Positions 9,701-18,741 of a stretch of 64,000 bases of DNA are shown piece by piece. The position numbers and the translations under genes were made by a program. Source of the stretch: Thalassobacillus devorans (GTDB taxonomy: Bacteria > Bacillota > Bacilli > Bacillales > Halobacillaceae); the NCBI RefSeq assembly GCF_011761345.1, contig NZ_JAASRY010000003.1:62001-126000 (forward strand). The letters are read 5' to 3'. The first letter of the stretch is position 1. Every line of letters starts with the position of its first letter. Under the pieces are notes generated by a model. The model made no database searches. It was not told the DNA's origin and worked only from the letters and a program-made list of their open reading frames with translations.

Positions 9701-11590
9701 ATGACTTACGATGCTGGACATTATGATGTGATCGTTATTGGTGCAGGTCATGCCGGGTGTGAAGCGGCACTAGCTTCGGCAAAACGCGGAGCAAAGACGC
9801 TGATGCTTACCTTGAACCTGGATTTGGTCGCTTTTATGCCGTGTAACCCGTCGATTGGCGGACCGGCTAAGGGTGTCGTCGTACGCGAAATTGACGCGCT
9901 CGGCGGCGTTATGGGTAAAGTAATCGATAAAACGCATATCCAAATGCGGATGCTGAATACAAGAAAAGGTCCCGCTGTCCGTGCTTTGCGTGCACAAGCG
10001 GACAAACCATTATATATACAAGAAATGAAACAAATTTTAGAGAATCAGGAAAACCTGACGTTGCGCCAGGGGATGGTAGAGCGTCTCGTAGTCGAGGATG
10101 GAGAAATTAAGGGTGTCGTCACAGAAACGAAGGCAGCTTATTCTGCAGATTCAGTCGTTGTCACGACTGGAACATTTATGCGGGGTAAAGTAATCATTGG
10201 AGACTTGGAATACGAAAGTGGTCCGAATAACCAGCGCCCAACTGTTTCTCTATCGGAACATCTGGAAGAGTTGGGAATCGAAATGGTTCGTTTCAAAACA
10301 GGGACGCCTATGCGCGTAAACAGCCATACGATTGATTATTCCAAGACGGAAATCCAGCCTGGCGATGAAGAGCCACGGGCCTTCTCTTATGAAACGACCG
10401 AGTATATCATGGATCAAATACCATGCTGGCTCACGTATACAAATGAATACACCCACCAGATCATTGATGAAAACCTTACCCTTTCCCCGATGTATTCCGG
10501 GATGATTAAAGGTACAGGACCGCGTTATTGTCCTTCCATTGAAGATAAGGTTGTCCGCTTCCATGACAAACCGCGTCATCAGATTTTCCTTGAGCCGGAG
10601 GGAAGGAATACGGAAGAGGTGTATGTCCAGGGATTATCGACTTCACTTCCGGAGTTCATCCAGAAGAAAATGATTGAAACGGTGCCAGGCCTTGAAAAAG
10701 CGGAAATCATGCGTGCTGGATATGCGATTGAATATGATTCTGTTGTACCGACACAGCTATGGCCGACACTTGAGACGAAGGAAATCAAAGGTTTGTTCAC
10801 GGCTGGACAGATCAATGGTACTTCCGGATATGAAGAAGCTGCCGGACAGGGAATTATGGCAGGTATCAATGCAGCAGCAAAAGCGCTGGATATTGATCCA
10901 TTGATCCTTGATCGTTCCCAGGCATATATAGGCGTCCTGATAGATGATTTGGTAACAAAAGGAACTAACGAACCATACCGGTTATTAACTTCCCGTGCCG
11001 AATTCCGTCTTATGCTTCGCCATGATAACGCGGACCTTCGTCTTACCGATATCGGTTATGAACTGGGGATGATCACGGAAGAACGTTATGCGAAGTTCCA
11101 GGAAAAGAAGCGACTGATCCAAGAAGAGCGCAAACGTTTAGACGGGGTCATCATCAAACCGGATGAGCAAGTTCAGCGAATTATTGAACAAGCTGGAGGT
11201 ACACCGTTAAAAGAAGCGGTCCGTTCCTCTGATCTGCTGCGCCGCCCAGAAATGAATTATGAAATGATTGAAGCATTGACAGCTCCAGAAAAAGAATTGC
11301 CCGCTGATGTTAAGGAGCAGGTCGAAATACAGACGAAGTATTCTGGCTATATAGCGAAAGCATTGCAGCAGATCGAACGCATGAAGAAAATGGATGATAA
11401 GAAGGTTCCAGATAACATTGATTACGATGCCATTAATGGACTGGCGACCGAAGCACGTGAAAAGTTGAAAGAGGTTCGTCCACTTTCCGTCGGCCAGGCT
11501 TCCCGGATTTCCGGTGTCAACCCATCCGATGTTTCGATTTTGCTCGTCTATATCGAACAAGGAAAAATAGCACGCGTATCCAATGAATAA
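9701..11590 (+). CDS. mnmG: tRNA uridine-5-carboxymethylaminomethyl modification enzyme MnmG
   Basis: The 629-residue FAD- and NADH-dependent partner of MnmE. The dinucleotide-binding motif [17 protein letters not shown] is at the N-terminus, the family motif [13 protein letters not shown] follows, and [21 protein letters not shown] marks the second FAD-contact region. The C-terminal helical domain that binds MnmE is complete. AAAGGAGAG precedes the ATG. The gene lies between mnmE and rsmG in the conserved order; length is normal. Confidence 0.97.
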   Translation: MTYDAGHYDVIVIGAGHAGCEAALASAKRGAKTLMLTLNLDLVAFMPCNPSIGGPAKGVVVREIDALGGVMGKVIDKTHIQMRMLNTRKGPAVRALRAQADKPLYIQEMKQILENQENLTLRQGMVERLVVEDGEIKGVVTETKAAYSADSVVVTTGTFMRGKVIIGDLEYESGPNNQRPTVSLSEHLEELGIEMVRFKTGTPMRVNSHTIDYSKTEIQPGDEEPRAFSYETTEYIMDQIPCWLTYTNEYTHQIIDENLTLSPMYSGMIKGTGPRYCPSIEDKVVRFHDKPRHQIFLEPEGRNTEEVYVQGLSTSLPEFIQKKMIETVPGLEKAEIMRAGYAIEYDSVVPTQLWPTLETKEIKGLFTAGQINGTSGYEEAAGQGIMAGINAAAKALDIDPLILDRSQAYIGVLIDDLVTKGTNEPYRLLTSRAEFRLMLRHDNADLRLTDIGYELGMITEERYAKFQEKKRLIQEERKRLDGVIIKPDEQVQRIIEQAGGTPLKEAVRSSDLLRRPEMNYEMIEALTAPEKELPADVKEQVEIQTKYSGYIAKALQQIERMKKMDDKKVPDNIDYDAINGLATEAREKLKEVRPLSVGQASRISGVNPSDVSILLVYIEQGKIARVSNE

Positions 11591-11609
11591 ATGAGGAAAG
11601 GATGGACCA

Positions 11610-12326
11610 ATGGATAAGCATACCTTTCTAAGCAAGCTGAAGGAACAAGGAATTGAACTATCGGAACGGCAGCAGGAGCAATTCCGTAAGTATTTTGAAA
11701 TTCTCGTCGAATGGAATGAAAAAATGAACCTGACGGCGATTACTGATGAAGAAGGCGTCTACTTGAAACATTTTTATGACTCCATCACTGCCGCCTTTTA
11801 CCATGACTTCACGAAACCGTTGAACATTTGTGATGTGGGAGCGGGGGCTGGTTTCCCCAGCCTTCCCCTGAAAATCGTTTTCCCGCAATTGAAAGTGACA
11901 ATTGTAGATTCTTTACAGAAACGAATCACCTTTTTGAATCACTTAGCCCATGAATTAGAATTAAGTGATGTCGCTTTTTATCATGATCGGGCAGAAAATT
12001 TCGGGAAGAACAGTAAATTCCGGGAAAGTTACGATCTGGTCATGGCTCGCGCCGTTGCGAGAATGGCCGTATTAAGTGAATTATGCCTTCCGCTGACCCA
12101 AAAAGACGGACTGTTCATGGCGATGAAAGGTCCGAATTTGTCAGAGGAACTCGAAGATGCTCAACTTGCAATTCGGACTGTCGGTGGCGAAGTAGCCGAG
12201 GTGCATACCTTTGAACTTCCGGAAGAAAATAGTGAACGGAATATTGCTTTAATAGAAAAACGTCGTAAAACTCCTAAAAAATATCCAAGAAAAGCTGGCG
12301 TTCCTAACAAAACACCTATTCAATAA
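11610..12326 (+). CDS. rsmG: 16S rRNA (guanine-527-N7)-methyltransferase RsmG
   Basis: A 238-residue SAM-dependent methyltransferase that methylates G527 of 16S rRNA; its loss gives low-level streptomycin resistance in several bacteria. The SAM-binding loop [18 protein letters not shown] and the downstream MARAVARM and FMAMKGPN motifs are visible. GAGGAAAGG precedes the ATG. In B. subtilis noc would follow directly; here an LrgA/LrgB pair intervenes. Confidence 0.96.
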   Translation: MDKHTFLSKLKEQGIELSERQQEQFRKYFEILVEWNEKMNLTAITDEEGVYLKHFYDSITAAFYHDFTKPLNICDVGAGAGFPSLPLKIVFPQLKVTIVDSLQKRITFLNHLAHELELSDVAFYHDRAENFGKNSKFRESYDLVMARAVARMAVLSELCLPLTQKDGLFMAMKGPNLSEELEDAQLAIRTVGGEVAEVHTFELPEENSERNIALIEKRRKTPKKYPRKAGVPNKTPIQ

Positions 12327-12379
12327 CAGGTTTTAGTAGAAACACCCTGCTTTTCTAAATCAAATAGGGTTTATGGCCA

Positions 12380-12405
12380 CCGTACCTATTAAGGTACGGT
12401 TTTTT
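12380..12405 (+). terminator. rho-independent terminator after rsmG
   Basis: CCGTACC pairs with GGTACGG over a six-base loop and is followed by six T. It closes the mnmE-mnmG-rsmG transcription unit. Confidence 0.88.
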
Positions 12406-12437
12406 CTATTAAACGCAGTTGTTGATTTTTATAAAAG

Positions 12438-12580
12438 GCTTCTTCAATTAAAGGTGCGAAAAGTCGAAGACTTGATTCCGAGATGTTATTTGGGAGTTTA
12501 GGGACGGTGGGAAAGCGAGTCGTTTCACAGCCCATCCCTTACCTTTCGGTAACGGACCCAACTATCTCGAAACTGAGCCT
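12438..12580. repeat. decayed copy of the 24-kb intergenic repeat
   Basis: Bases 12438-12490 match, at roughly 80 percent by eye, the reverse complement of 24603-24655; both contain AAGTCGAAGACTTGATT. Bases about 12506-12540 resemble one end of the element at 24479-24590 (GGAAAGCGA-TCGTT). Bases 12563-12580 (TCTCGAAACTGAG) recur at 24187-24200 in reverse. The middle of the element is missing. No gene is seen between 12406 and 12703. Confidence 0.7.
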
Positions 12581-12645
12581 TCCATTAAAGGGAGCTTTAA
12601 TTGTAAAATCAAACCGGAAGATATTAAAAAAAGCGTCTGGAATAG

Positions 12646-12671
12646 TGGATACATCCAACAGATGGTATACT
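12646..12671 (+). promoter_or_regulatory. candidate extended -10 promoter and operator of lrgA
   Basis: TG-G-TATACT at 12663-12671 is an extended -10 element 32 bases before lrgA. A short palindrome TGGAT-AC-ATCCA at 12646-12657 overlaps the -35 position and could bind a regulator. Assignment is by eye only. Confidence 0.45.
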
Positions 12672-12703
12672 GAGCGAATAAATATAAAAAAGAAGGGTTC
12701 ATC

Positions 12704-13075
12704 ATGAATAAAGCAGTTACTATCATCGTACAACTCATAGGTCTTTATTTCCTTTACTGGTTGGGGTCAGTAATCCAGAAGGTGCTACACCTGTTCATCC
12801 CCGGCAGTGTCATAGGGCTCATCCTCCTTTTCGCACTCCTTTCCTTAAAATTAGTGTCGGAACGGTGGGTACAAAAAGGGGCGGGATTCATGATCACTCA
12901 TCTTCCTTTCTTCTTCATTCCGGCAACTGTCGGCATTGTCAGCTATGCATACATCTTTAAAGGAAAAGGCATGCTTTTGATTGCCATCGGCATGTTCAGC
13001 ACGGCGCTCGTAATGGGGCTTTCTGGAGCGGTCGCTCAAAAAATGATCCGGAGAATGGATGGTTCCTATGAATAA
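12704..13075 (+). CDS. CidA/LrgA family holin-like membrane protein
   Basis: A 123-residue protein with four predicted membrane segments and the LrgA/CidA family pattern (LPGSVIGLILLF-type stretch seen here as FIPGSVIGLILLFALL, then PFFFIPATVGIV). Family members are membrane proteins linked to murein hydrolase control, overflow metabolism and pyruvate uptake. GAAGGG lies six bases before the ATG. The stop overlaps the start of the downstream LrgB homologue. Sequence alone does not separate the Lrg, Cid and PftAB types, so no symbol is given. Confidence 0.88.
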   Translation: MNKAVTIIVQLIGLYFLYWLGSVIQKVLHLFIPGSVIGLILLFALLSLKLVSERWVQKGAGFMITHLPFFFIPATVGIVSYAYIFKGKGMLLIAIGMFSTALVMGLSGAVAQKMIRRMDGSYE

Positions 13076-13757
13076 TTTTATTATCGGTCTCGCCGTTATC
13101 GTTTCGACGATACTCATATATTGGGGATCGGTCACCTTCTATAAAAAGTGTCGTCATATATACACCGCCCCGATCATTTCGTCTACGGTAGTGACGATCG
13201 TGATTTTACTCATCTTTCAAATACCCTATGAAACCTACATGATCGGCGGTCAGTGGATTGACCACCTGCTTGGCCCTGCGGTCGTGGGGTTAGCATATCC
13301 GCTCTATCAGTACCGGAATATGTTAAAAAAAATGCTGCTTCCGGTAGTGACTGGAACGTTCATCGGTGCTGTCGTAGGTATCACTTCTGGACTCTTCCTC
13401 AGCAAGTGGGCGGGGTTCAGTGAACTAATTATCAATTCGATCGTTCCCAAATCCGTTACCACTCCAGTCGCTATGGCCATCGCAGAAACGAGCGGCGGTG
13501 CTATGCCTTTGGCCGCGGTATTTGTCATGATTGCAGGCATCGGCGGCGTATTGATCCATCCGTTTGTTTTGCGCTATTTCCGTCTCAACCATTATATTGG
13601 GAGAGGTGTGGGTATGGGCAGCGCTTCCCATGCCATCGGTACGGCTATATCCATGGAACGCGACGATTTGGAAGGTTCCATCAGTACTATCGCTATGGTT
13701 TTGAGCGCTGTATTCGTTTCTATTATCGCCCCGGGCCTTACCGTATTGCTGCTTTGA
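13068..13757 (+). CDS. CidB/LrgB family membrane protein
   Basis: A 229-residue polytopic membrane protein of the LrgB family, the obligate partner of LrgA-type proteins. Family stretches seen are PAVVGLAYPLYQYRN, the PKSVTTPVAMAIAE motif typical of LrgB, and the C-terminal GRGVGMGSASHAIGTA. I choose the ATG at 13068, which overlaps the lrgA stop; an in-frame ATG at 13059 is also possible. The pair lies between rsmG and noc, an insertion relative to B. subtilis, next to a decayed intergenic repeat. Confidence 0.88.
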   Translation: MNNFIIGLAVIVSTILIYWGSVTFYKKCRHIYTAPIISSTVVTIVILLIFQIPYETYMIGGQWIDHLLGPAVVGLAYPLYQYRNMLKKMLLPVVTGTFIGAVVGITSGLFLSKWAGFSELIINSIVPKSVTTPVAMAIAETSGGAMPLAAVFVMIAGIGGVLIHPFVLRYFRLNHYIGRGVGMGSASHAIGTAISMERDDLEGSISTIAMVLSAVFVSIIAPGLTVLLL

Positions 13758-13915
13758 TAAGAGTAGATGAAAATGGAAGAACAAGTAGAGCGCAAGCATT
13801 TTATTTTTAGAATGTTTTCTATGAAGCTATAAAATTTGTAAATTATCATTCGCGGTGATACTTTTAAATAGATATTTATGATAAAATAGGGAAAGAAAGT
13901 ATAAGGCATACTCGT

Positions 13916-13949
13916 GCGCAGCAGTCTTCCGATTCTGCAGCGCTTTTTT
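13916..13949 (+). terminator. rho-independent terminator after the lrgAB-like pair
   Basis: GCGCAGCAG pairs with CTGCAGCGC (one mismatch) and is followed by six T. It ends 14 bases before the parS-like site. Confidence 0.75.
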
Positions 13950-13963
13950 CTATAGTCAGTCAT

Positions 13964-13979
13964 TGTTTCACGTGGAACG
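13964..13979. promoter_or_regulatory. parS-like site upstream of noc
   Basis: TGTTTCACGTGGAACG matches the 16-base parS consensus at 14 positions. It lies 47 bases before the noc start. It may bind Spo0J weakly, or may be a relic; binding is not shown by the sequence. Confidence 0.55.
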
Positions 13980-14026
13980 AACCAAATATGGAGTGTGCTT
14001 CTCGCAAAAAAAGGTGGTGTCTGAAC

Positions 14027-14905
14027 ATGTTACATCCTTTCAGCCGCTTATTTGGCCTGGGAGATAAACCGGATTCTGACGAGGAATCCGAAGCAGAGGC
14101 TTTAGACGAAAAAGATTACAATAAGGATGAAGTTATCCATATTCCCGTCAACCGTGTCCAGCCGAACCGCTATCAGCCACGGGCTGTTTTTAATGCGGAA
14201 AAAATAGCGGAACTGGCACAGACCATCCATACACATGGCATGATCCAGCCGATTGTCGTTCGTCGTCTTGACGAAGAAGATTATGAATTGATTGCCGGGG
14301 AAAGACGTTGGAGAGCCGTGCAGTCTCTCGGCTGGGAAGAAGTACCGGCCATTCTTAGAGAAATGAATGATACAGAAACGGCATCTGTGGCTTTGATTGA
14401 AAACCTTCAGCGGGAAGAGTTATCCGTCATTGAAGAAGCGGCTGCCTATGCTCGTCTGATTGAAATCCATGAGCTTACACAAGAGGCCCTCGCACAGCGC
14501 CTTGGAAAAAGCCAATCGACGATTGCTAATAAAATGCGCCTGCTTAAGCTCCCTGAGGCTGTACAGCAGGCAATCATGGATAAAGAGATTACAGAGCGAC
14601 ATGCCCGCGCATTGATTGCTGTGAAAGATCCTCAGCTTCAGGAAAAGATTCTTCATGAAATCATTGAAAAGCAGCTAAATGTCAAACAGACAGAAGAACG
14701 GATCAAAAAAGAAACAGAAGATAAAAAGCCAAAGAAAAAGCCACGGATGAAAGGTGTCAATAAAGATATTCGTATTGCCATGAACACTATTCGGCAATCC
14801 CTCAATATGGTGAATGATACTGGAATCAATCTCGAAACAGATGAGCAGGATCACGATGATTATTACCAGATCACCATAAAAATACCGAAAAAAAATCAAA
14901 AATAA
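14027..14905 (+). CDS. noc: nucleoid occlusion protein Noc
   Basis: The 292-residue ParB-family protein binds Noc sites and membranes and blocks division over the nucleoid. The N-terminal [12 protein letters not shown] fits the amphipathic membrane-targeting helix. ParB-fold motifs follow: [27 protein letters not shown] and [15 protein letters not shown]. The HTH is [21 protein letters not shown] use the ATG at 14027 after AAGGTGGTG; an upstream in-frame ATG lacks a site and would hide the membrane helix. It is distinguished from Spo0J by position and by the noc-type C-terminus ([15 protein letters not shown]). Confidence 0.96.
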   Translation: MLHPFSRLFGLGDKPDSDEESEAEALDEKDYNKDEVIHIPVNRVQPNRYQPRAVFNAEKIAELAQTIHTHGMIQPIVVRRLDEEDYELIAGERRWRAVQSLGWEEVPAILREMNDTETASVALIENLQREELSVIEEAAAYARLIEIHELTQEALAQRLGKSQSTIANKMRLLKLPEAVQQAIMDKEITERHARALIAVKDPQLQEKILHEIIEKQLNVKQTEERIKKETEDKKPKKKPRMKGVNKDIRIAMNTIRQSLNMVNDTGINLETDEQDHDDYYQITIKIPKKNQK

Positions 14906-14912
14906 CCCCTTC

Positions 14913-14944
14913 ATTCCCATCTTCGTAAGAAGGTGGGAATTTTT
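14913..14944 (+). terminator. rho-independent terminator after noc
   Basis: ATTCCCATCTT pairs with AAGGTGGGAAT (one G-T pair), followed by five T. The 195 bases to soj contain AT-rich sequence with a possible TAGAAT -10 near 15033 and nothing else recognised. Confidence 0.87.
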
Positions 14945-15139
14945 AATAGGACACTGGTGCCGTTTAAACCAGTAAGAAAAACAATCGCTTACCGTCTTTT
15001 TAAAAAAATAAAAGTCAGAATATAGAAAAAAGTGATAGAATAGTAGTGTACACTTTATGAACCCTCACGAGCGGGCGCGATGTTGGCATCGAGCCTCGTC
15101 TGTTTGATATATTTTATGGAGAAGTAGGTAGGTGACATC

Positions 15140-15913
15140 ATGGGGAGAACAATCGCCATCGCCAATCAAAAGGGCGGGGTAGGCAAGACCACTACAGCGG
15201 TCAATCTTAGTGCATGCCTGGCATATTTGAACCATAAGGTACTGCTCGTCGATATCGATCCCCAAGGCAACGCGACAAGCGGTGTTGGGGTTAACAAAGG
15301 GGATGTCGACCAGTGCATTTACAATATATTGATTGAAGATCAAGGAGCGAAACATACTCGAACCTCTACATTAGTCGAAAACCTTGATATCATTCCCGCG
15401 ACCATCCAGCTGGCGGGTGCAGAAATTGAACTGGTGCCGACAATATCGCGGGAGGTAAGGCTGAAGCAGGCGTTAGAGGAAGTGAAAGAGGGTTATGATT
15501 ACATCATTATCGACTGTCCCCCTTCCCTGGGACTGTTGACGATAAATTCATTGACTGCCTCTGATGCTGTTATCATCCCGGTTCAATGTGAATATTACGC
15601 GTTGGAAGGGCTGAGCCAATTATTGAATACCATCCGATTAGTCCAAAAGCACTTGAATAAAGACTTGATGATTGATGGAGTTTTACTGACCATGCTGGAT
15701 GCACGTACTAATCTGGGCATTCAAGTGATCGAAGAAGTCAAAAAGTACTTCCAGGAAAAAGTATATCGTTCGATCATTCCAAGAAACGTACGTTTAAGTG
15801 AAGCACCAAGCCATGGCCAGCCTATCATTCTCTATGATCCGAAATCACGCGGTGCTGAAGTATATTTAGAATTGGCAAAGGAAGTGATTGCTAATGGCGA
15901 AAGGGTTAGGTAA
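15140..15913 (+). CDS. soj: chromosome partitioning ATPase Soj (ParA)
   Basis: The 257-residue ParA ATPase works with Spo0J and parS in origin segregation and modulates DnaA. The deviant Walker A KGGVGKTT is at residues 11-18, the DIDPQGNATSG switch follows, and Walker B is in YIIIDCPPSLG. TAGGTAGGTGA precedes the ATG. The spo0J start lies inside its last codons, so the two are translationally coupled, as in B. subtilis. Confidence 0.97.
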   Translation: MGRTIAIANQKGGVGKTTTAVNLSACLAYLNHKVLLVDIDPQGNATSGVGVNKGDVDQCIYNILIEDQGAKHTRTSTLVENLDIIPATIQLAGAEIELVPTISREVRLKQALEEVKEGYDYIIIDCPPSLGLLTINSLTASDAVIIPVQCEYYALEGLSQLLNTIRLVQKHLNKDLMIDGVLLTMLDARTNLGIQVIEEVKKYFQEKVYRSIIPRNVRLSEAPSHGQPIILYDPKSRGAEVYLELAKEVIANGERVR

Positions 15914-16745
15914 GGGTCTCAACGCCATTTTTTCTGATTTCGAAAACACGAAAGAGGAAAGCATCAAACAGATACCGGTAAAACAGTGCCGTCCCAATCC
16001 GTATCAGCCTCGTAAAACCTTTCATCCTAAAGCGATTCAGGAATTGAAGGAATCGATTGAAGAACATGGCATCCTCCAGCCTCTGATTGTTCGTAAGAGC
16101 ATCAAAGGCTATGAAATCGTAGTAGGCGAAAGGCGATATCGGGCGGCGGATACAGCTGGACTGGAAGCGGTACCTGCTGTGGTGAGAGAGTTAACAGATG
16201 AACAGATGATGGAGCTGGCATTATTGGAGAATCTACAACGAGAAGATTTATCACCGGTTGAAGAAGCACAGGCTTATAAGCAACTGATCCATGAGCTGGG
16301 AATTACTCAGGAAACGCTGGCCAAACGGCTGGGTAAAAGCCGCTCCCATATTGCCAATTTGGTGAGGCTTTTGACCTTGCCTGAGCCGATCATCGGCTGG
16401 ATAAATGAAGGAAAATTGTCGATGGGGCATGGCAGAGCCTTACTAGGTTTGAAAGATAAAGATAAATTGCTTCCCGTTGCCGATAAGATCCAGAAGGAAT
16501 ACATGAACGTCAGACAAGTAGAACTGCTGATCACCCAATTGAATGATCAAACGCAAAAGAAGAAAGAAGTTAATCGCAGTAATCAAAAGAAGGATGTTTT
16601 CCTGCAAGAACAGGAAGAAGCTTTAAGGAATCATTTTGGTACAGGTGTGACGATTCATCGAGGGAAACGAAAAGGTAAAATTGAAATAGAATTTTTCTCT
16701 GATGATGATTTGAACAGGATATTGGGAATGCTGGAAACAGAATAA
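15894..16745 (+). CDS. spo0J: chromosome partitioning protein Spo0J (ParB)
   Basis: The 283-residue CTPase/DNA-binding protein loads at parS, spreads and recruits SMC. Motifs seen are MAKGLGKGLNAIF at the N-terminus, the CTP-binding GERRYRAA, the ENLQREDLSPVEEA arginine-patch region and the HTH ITQETLAKRLGKSRSHIANL. The ATG at 15894 follows GGAAG; an upstream TTG is less likely. It overlaps the soj 3' end by 20 bases. A perfect parS is 0.9 kb downstream. Confidence 0.96.
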   Translation: MAKGLGKGLNAIFSDFENTKEESIKQIPVKQCRPNPYQPRKTFHPKAIQELKESIEEHGILQPLIVRKSIKGYEIVVGERRYRAADTAGLEAVPAVVRELTDEQMMELALLENLQREDLSPVEEAQAYKQLIHELGITQETLAKRLGKSRSHIANLVRLLTLPEPIIGWINEGKLSMGHGRALLGLKDKDKLLPVADKIQKEYMNVRQVELLITQLNDQTQKKKEVNRSNQKKDVFLQEQEEALRNHFGTGVTIHRGKRKGKIEIEFFSDDDLNRILGMLETE

Positions 16746-16752
16746 GGGGAAA

Positions 16753-16787
16753 GGCCTGGTGGATGCCTCATGAAACCAGGTCTTTTT
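16753..16787 (+). terminator. terminator after spo0J
   Basis: GGCCTGGT pairs with ACCAGGTC over a 14-base loop and is followed by five T. Confidence 0.7.
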
Positions 16788-16847
16788 AGCAGTTAAAGAA
16801 ATTAAAGACATGGCAATAAGCTAATTTTACAAACAGGAGGTAGACAC

Positions 16848-17990
16848 ATGATTTATCTGGATCAGGCAGCGTCTTCCTTCCCGAAGCCCAAGGTCGTAGC
16901 AGAGGCAATGGTGGAAGCCGTGAACGACTATGGTGCTAATCCGGGACGCGGCAACCATGCTTTAGCAGACCGTGCCGCCAAAGTCATCCAAACCACAAGG
17001 AAACTGCTGGCCGAGCGATTCGGGGTAAGCAATCCGAAAAAAGTGTTATTTTTCTCCAATGCGACGGGGGCTTTGAACCAGGCGATATCGGGCTTTCCAT
17101 TTTCTGAAGGAGATCATGTCATCACGACACGGTTTGAACATAATTCTGTCCGCCGTCCGTTAGAGCATTTGAAAGAAAAGAAGAAGATTGAAGTTACCTA
17201 TCTTGAAGGGAACAGCGAGGAATTGGCTGCTGATTTGAAGGCCGTTATCCGTCCGGAAACGAAGTTGGTCGTCATTTCCCATGCGTCCAATATCACAGGA
17301 GAAATTGCACCCTTGAAGTCTATGATGGAAATCATAAAAGAGACAGATAGCAAAGTGCTGGTGGATGCTTCCCAGACGGCGGGACATTTTCCGATACATA
17401 TGAAAGAGCTTGGCATCGACATGTTGGCATTCCCTGGCCATAAGCGGCTGCTTGGTCCCCAAGGGACAGGTGCTTTGCTCGTCGAAGGTGAAATAAAATT
17501 AGATCCGCTGGTCTATGGAGGAACAGGAAGCTTTTCGGAGCTCCCTACCCAGCCGGATCGCTGGCCAGAAAAATATGAGAGTGGAACATTGAATACACCT
17601 GGAATTGCCGGATGGAAGGCGGCATTGCAGGAACTGGATGAGATTAACTGTGTTTCACGTGAAACATACTTGACTATAAGGTTGATGGAAGGGTTGGCAG
17701 CAATAAAGGATGTAATGATCTATGGACCAGGACCTGACGTTGAGCGTATGCCGGTATTAGCCTTCAATATCGGGGATATTTCTTCACAGGAAATTGCTAT
17801 GATTCTAGATTCCCACTATCAAATTGCCGTACGTGCAGGTTTGCACTGCAGCCCGACTTCCCACGATTTTTATGCGACTTCTGATCAAGGGGCGGTCCGG
17901 GCAAGCATCGGCCCTTATAACACAGAAGAAGAAATCGATCGATTGATCCAGGCAATTGATGAAATAAGAAATGGATATATGGAGATGTAG
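16848..17990 (+). CDS. aminotransferase class V / cysteine desulfurase-like PLP enzyme
   Basis: A 380-residue PLP enzyme of the NifS/SufS superfamily. The start MIYLDQAASSFPKPKVV is typical. A PLP-contact HNSVRRPL, the internal-aldimine lysine in FPGHKRLLGPQGTGALL and a cysteine in RAGLHCSPTSH, the position used by cysteine desulfurases, are all present. The reaction is therefore probably cysteine to alanine plus persulfide, though selenocysteine lyase or other class V activity cannot be excluded. There is no nearby sulfur-acceptor gene. The coding sequence contains a perfect parS. CAGGAGGTAGA precedes the ATG. Confidence 0.85.
   Translation: MIYLDQAASSFPKPKVVAEAMVEAVNDYGANPGRGNHALADRAAKVIQTTRKLLAERFGVSNPKKVLFFSNATGALNQAISGFPFSEGDHVITTRFEHNSVRRPLEHLKEKKKIEVTYLEGNSEELAADLKAVIRPETKLVVISHASNITGEIAPLKSMMEIIKETDSKVLVDASQTAGHFPIHMKELGIDMLAFPGHKRLLGPQGTGALLVEGEIKLDPLVYGGTGSFSELPTQPDRWPEKYESGTLNTPGIAGWKAALQELDEINCVSRETYLTIRLMEGLAAIKDVMIYGPGPDVERMPVLAFNIGDISSQEIAMILDSHYQIAVRAGLHCSPTSHDFYATSDQGAVRASIGPYNTEEEIDRLIQAIDEIRNGYMEM
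17651..17666. promoter_or_regulatory. parS: parS centromere site (perfect)
   Basis: TGTTTCACGTGAAACA is a perfect 16-base palindromic parS. It lies inside the class V PLP-enzyme gene, 906 bases after the spo0J stop codon and about 12 kb from oriC. Origin-proximal parS sites load Spo0J and SMC in B. subtilis. Confidence 0.95.
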
Positions 17991-17994
17991 CAAT

Positions 17995-18699
17995 ATGGCT
18001 TTATACGGCACAATAATAAATGGGGTTTGTATCATAGCGGGTACAGTACTTGGGCTATTTTTCACGAAAATCCCGGAGCGATATAAAGAAACAGTCATGC
18101 ATGGAATTGGGCTGGCCGTCATTCTGATTGGCCTGCAAATGGGTTTCCAGACTGAGAATATAGTGGTGGTACTATTAAGCCTGCTGACAGGAGCAATCAT
18201 CGGTGAAGGCACACACCTGGAAACAAAATTAGAAAATGTCGGCAAGTGGATTGAAAGCAAGGTCGCTAAACCAGACTCAAAATCAACAGTAGCCCAGGGC
18301 TTTATCACAGCTTCCTTAATTTTCGTCATCGGGGCGATGTCAGTAATCGGCGCGTTGGATGGGGGTCTTAGGGGAGATCATGAAGTATTGATCACAAAAG
18401 CGATCATTGATGGCTTCGTTGCCTTAGTATTGACGACTACACTCGGGTTTGGCGTGGTATTTTCCGTTATCCCTGTCCTATTATATCAGGGTGGAATTGC
18501 CCTATCCGCTACTCAGATTACGCACTGGATCCCGCAGAGCATGCTGGATGCGTTTATTGTTGAAATGACCGCAACCGGCGGGCTGATGATTGTGGCTATC
18601 GGTCTTAATCTATTGAATTTGACGAAAATACGTGTGGCAAACCTGCTCCCGGCCTTGCTTACCGTCGGCTTTATTCTGTATATTTCTAAGCTATTTTAA
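17995..18699 (+). CDS. DUF554 family membrane protein
   Basis: A 234-residue polytopic membrane protein of the DUF554 (YdfK/YqgA) family; the biochemical role is not established. It begins MALYGTIINGVCIIAGTVLG, with the characteristic glycine-rich first helix, and has about six to seven hydrophobic segments. I use the ATG at 17995, preceded by GGAGATG; an upstream in-frame ATG lies inside the preceding gene. The gap to the PLP-enzyme stop is four bases, so the two genes are probably one unit. Confidence 0.85.
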   Translation: MALYGTIINGVCIIAGTVLGLFFTKIPERYKETVMHGIGLAVILIGLQMGFQTENIVVVLLSLLTGAIIGEGTHLETKLENVGKWIESKVAKPDSKSTVAQGFITASLIFVIGAMSVIGALDGGLRGDHEVLITKAIIDGFVALVLTTTLGFGVVFSVIPVLLYQGGIALSATQITHWIPQSMLDAFIVEMTATGGLMIVAIGLNLLNLTKIRVANLLPALLTVGFILYISKLF

Positions 18700-18700
18700 A

Positions 18701-18735
18701 AACGCCGAGCTACCTAATTGGGAAAGCTCGGCGTT
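18701..18735. terminator. bidirectional terminator between DUF554 gene and yyaC
   Basis: AACGCCGAGCT pairs perfectly with AGCTCGGCGTT over a 13-base loop, with A and T runs on either side, serving the convergent genes. Confidence 0.87.
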
Positions 18736-18741
18736 TGGCTG

